Positions 60,481-64,000 of a DNA stretch of 64,000 bases are shown piece after piece. A model generated the notes under the pieces. The model was not told the origin of the DNA. It did no database searches and saw only the letters and a program-made list of their open reading frames with translations. Numbering within the stretch: the first letter of the stretch is position 1; each line of letters begins with the position of its first letter. This DNA is from Sipunculus nudus (lineage: Eukaryota > Annelida > Sipuncula > Golfingiida > Sipunculidae), in the NCBI GenBank assembly GCA_026874595.1, contig CM049317.1:15609382-15673381 (forward strand), in the 5' to 3' direction. Both the position numbers and the translations under genes were made by a program.

Positions 60481-61429
60481 ATGTGCAGCGTTATATGACA
60501 AAATTATATAGTCCTTGCCTGGAAAAGCCCTATGATGTCTAAACGCTTGGATGCTTTACTGGCATGCTCCTTGACCTTTGACCTGGAGCTGGCGCCACCG
60601 AGGCATCCGGTCAATGATTGGGCTATGCTGTTGTAGTTATCAAATTAGACTTTGATCGATGAAGCGACATAGGGCGTGCATGTCATCTGGCAGTAACTAC
60701 TGAAACTCGTAGTTAACTAGCGGATGTAGACGCCAGGTTAAGTGTCCAGTAATTGCATCTCCAATAACCGGCCATTGTGGTATAAGTGTAGATACAAATG
60801 AAGTGCGGGCCTTACCTGTATTCCCTACAGCGTGGTATATATATCATGCTTCAAAAAACGCCACCGTGACGTCAATGGAGTCAATATGTCTTTATTGTTT
60901 GGGGTAGGACAGCCACTTAATTTTGATGTTTTTAACGATTGCCATTTAAGGATAACGGCCATAACGCTTTGTTTGTTACCGGTCTGGTGGGGGAGGTGTA
61001 TGGGGCTGAATTTATTACATAAGAGACAGTTACGACATATTTTCTCAATAAATAGATTTTGAAGTGAAAGGAAGCCGAAATTAGCTCGTCAAAGTCCAGG
61101 CAAGATACAAGTAGGTTAAGCTCATCTTAACTGTTCAAAAGAACTTGGATTACGATTTTGTTTAATTAAAAAATAGGCTGATGGTCCTGAAAAGTGGGAG
61201 CGGCGAAAATGTTGAACAATAAATTTTGTAAATTTTCCTTCTTTTAGGTTTAATATTAAGTAGGAAAACATCAACAGGCCAAAAGCTGTAGTGCTATCAG
61301 ATAGAATCTCTGTGACTTGGTGGCACCATTGTGTATAAGAAACTGCGGCTGGGATCAGTCACGTGACCTTCAGGTCTGAATATGAAAGCTTTGACAAATG
61401 AGCTATGTCCCTCCGCTACTTACCTTAGC

Positions 61430-61900
61430 TTTAAACCATAAACACAATACAGTCTGATTAATAAGAAAACCCCATTTCGTGTACTGAATTTGTTTTTCCT
61501 CTCAAGATTAACATGCCAAATCTGGCGAGGGCCTTGTTGCAGATTGACCCACATTGGTTATAGGCGTACATACAGAGATTATATTCCAATGTTCTTTCTG
61601 AATTTCCATAATGCACTCTACGATAACCACAATCAATTTAACGACAATCAACTGTGCAAATCATTTTGGGAAAAGATCTGGCTTTTGAGAGAGAGAGAAA
61701 GAGAAAGGAAAATCAATAAAACCTTGGTTGATTTTTACTTAACCGCCTAAGCAAATCGTATTTCGCTACAAAAATGCTGTGATCTTAAAATGACACATAT
61801 ATATCTGTCAACGTACTTTACTAAGTGTATATAATAAATATATTATGATTTAATTAATATATCGATGGGCAACTTTATTTTTCTTGACCGGTTTCAAGTG
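61430..61900 (+). repeat. third, older copy of the segmental repeat
   Basis: Matches ~60010-60480 in order: acagtctgatt, ccccatttcgtgta, ttaacatgccaaa, a gccacaa/accacaatc block, aaaatgacacat, and aattaat-tatcgatgggc...gaccgg. It carries a (GA)-rich insertion at ~61688-61705. Confidence 0.6.
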
Positions 61901-64000
61901 TGGGTGGACGGCATTATAAAATAAAAACACTTCGGTCTTGTCCTGTAAAACCCTGTATTTTTTTAATGACCTTAACCACTCAGCTGCATTCCTCCGCTAA
62001 GGAAGTAAGACCCCGCTTACCAGATTAGGATTGAGCCCTCACTATAGCAACGTTATTTTGTGTCCTTTTACAGCATATACTTGGCTTCTCTTATTTTTCT
62101 ATTATAATTTTGTCAGGGACTTTGCAAAGTATAAACTAGTTTGGGTAAAGGTAAATCAAAATGAATTGGCGTACCCGTTGTGGACACTTCTGGACGAGAA
62201 TTAACAATGGGCCTGGCACGCGACCACTAGCCTTGTAGTCTGTAATCTTAAACTTTAAATCCTTTGGAACATTCTTGTGACGTCATCCTTTGATATAAAT
62301 AGTGACTACATAGGAGGCTCTGCGGCAGGGAGGGGGCTATAAACCCTATATGGCATAGGAAATTGAACAAACAAAAAAATAATAAGAAGACTTACGATTT
62401 TATCATTTTTACATTCATGTGACACTAGCAATAAATACCTGCATGACAAAGTTGTTAATGGAATAAGCCAGGAAGCATTAAGCATGTTGTATAACCCGTA
62501 CAGATACGGTTATAATATTCTAGGCAATCATTTTATAGAAAAGCAGGAATATGCAAATTTTATAAAATATGGGTGCCGTTCCTATAAGATAAAGTTTGAA
62601 AAATAAAATGTTAGAAGAGAATTAGGATCTACGCCATCATGTAAATCCCGATAAAGTGCAGGTAATTACCGGGAGTGTGATATTATGTTTTAAGGGACAT
62701 CTGCTAAGTTTATTTTTTTAAAACCAACAAATGTACCGGGAAGCGTTTCCGTTGTTTTTTAGATGGATGGGACCTTTATGACGGGAAAAGGTCACGTGAT
62801 CAGTCGATTCATTAGAGACTCCCGTGAAGAAGTAGTTTCGCAGGCCGCTGATTTTCCCACCTCTGAAAGTATAATGCGTGCCCCTCTTCGCCCCCGGGTT
62901 GCCTCGCCTAACGAGGAATTTAGCTTAACAAGCTCAATAATATTTGACCCGAAGTAAACGTAACTCAGGGAAGTCGCAGGCGAGATGCTCGTTTCTAGAG
63001 GTGCCTCCGGATGCAGGAGATTCACTAGCGGTAACAGGACAGGAGTACTTGAAATACTTATCAGTGATTTGTTATTGTCTTACATTTGAAGCATTTGGTC
63101 GTAAAACTACTTTGAACATATCTGTAAAGCATTTTGACATTTTCTGGTAATTCAAGTGTTTTATTACAGAAGTTGCTGGATCTTGTATTTGGGAATTTCA
63201 TGAATGAAAATCTTTTCCTAATAAAGCGTATGAAATTGAAGTCAAGATGTTTTCTCAATAAAGTGAAGGGTTGTCTGAAAAGAAATATCAGTGTAATTCA
63301 AATATGATAAAACAGAAGGCGTCTCCCTAAAGAAAATCTCAATCAAATCCCTGTAACACAATGGTCTATATATATTAAATTTGAGATTTTTCATGAGAAA
63401 CTGTAATCATGCGCAAATTAAGCATACTAATACTGTAAGCTCCTCCCTCAAGACAACCCGGGGAAAATAAACGTGATGGTAATTACCTTAACTCAAACCA
63501 CCATTTTATGATTTAGTCGCGCATTTTACGACATGCCCTGAACATGTATGTCGAACGTGAATATCACCCCACTTATATTTTTACTTCAATTTGGTTTATC
63601 GTTTTGTACGTTATAATTTTCCTAAAATTTCTAATTTATATTCTTCTTGATATTTATTAGGTTTTATGCTTCATTATACAAAGGTGACTTTGTTGTCTGC
63701 GTTTCATTTATTTTTACCATTTCGTTCAACCACTCCTTGCAGTGGATCACTGGTAAATTCGACAGTATACAATATTTGTATCTTTTTATCCCGATGACTA
63801 ACTTCACTTTGCAAGACTTTTAATAGAGATAAACTTCAGAATTTTAAGCGTTTTGACAGAAAATTCATATAAGATTAACCTAACGCCTGCCTTCCCAAAA
63901 ATTGCAGGAGCGAAGGAGTTATTGAATGGCCTATGCAATAACAAAAAAGCAACAATTAGACAGTGCCGCTACGTGTTTTATCACGAACGTAATGCGTACG
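61901..64000. other. intergenic, no gene recognised
   Basis: The plus-strand frame 62763-62957 (64 codons) ends in a stop and has no recognisable domain. The rest is AT-rich without repeats I can name. Confidence 0.4.

Noticed and set aside
60811-60874. Possible minus-strand promoter/first exon: perfect TGACGTCA at 60867-60874, TATATATA near 60836-60843, donor CAG|gtaagg at 60816
   Set aside because: The predicted start from the TATA box falls at or beyond the donor, leaving no exon. The elements may still be regulatory, but the model does not hold together.
1-64000. CRISPR arrays, bacterial operons, rRNA genes
   Set aside because: None seen. The tandem arrays here lack unique spacers of constant length, and the gene structure is eukaryotic.

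Overview
The window is animal nuclear DNA. It is AT-rich, intron-containing and repeat-dense, and it looks lophotrochozoan, most likely a marine bivalve or other mollusc. The reasons are long introns with GT/AG sites, many (AT)n and other microsatellites, tRNA-derived SINEs, a LINE with an L1-type ORF1 C-terminus and an apurinic-type endonuclease, and a dispersed repeat ending in ACGGACAGACGGAC-type and 'gctatagctc...gagctaaa'-type sequence that I associate with bivalves. The taxonomic call is inference. Prokaryotic features such as operons, CRISPR arrays or ribosome binding sites are absent.

Layout. 1-16.1 kb is intergenic and dominated by repeats: a T-rich ~23-bp tandem array, a 39-bp minisatellite, a miniature LTR element (4238-4649) with a tRNA-Leu primer-binding site, a 57-bp minisatellite of ~3.2 kb, and a decayed LINE 3' end. 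16178-21151 is one 5'-truncated but ORF2-intact LINE with a perfect 13-bp target-site duplication. 21.5-25.9 kb holds SINE-like units and microsatellites.

25,965-38,808 (minus strand) is the main gene: a secreted endonuclease/exonuclease/phosphatase-fold enzyme, best read as a neutral sphingomyelinase-like phosphodiesterase. Exon 1 carries a signal peptide and a Cys-rich segment. Exon 2 starts the catalytic domain. Three complete, equal-length (777 bp) versions of the last exon follow in tandem, each with its own acceptor, stop codon and poly(A) signal. The introns host a possible plus-strand exon, a decayed mariner-type transposase, a ~2-kb foldback element and a hAT-type MITE with an 8-bp target-site duplication.

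46,461-50,544 (minus strand) is the 3' part of a second gene: a small secreted Cys-rich protein resembling the prohormone-3/dickkopf-like class. Its signal-peptide exon was not found. The rest, to 64 kb, is intergenic or upstream intron, with a diverged tandem segmental duplication (58.3-61.9 kb) and microsatellites. The two genes show no evident functional link.
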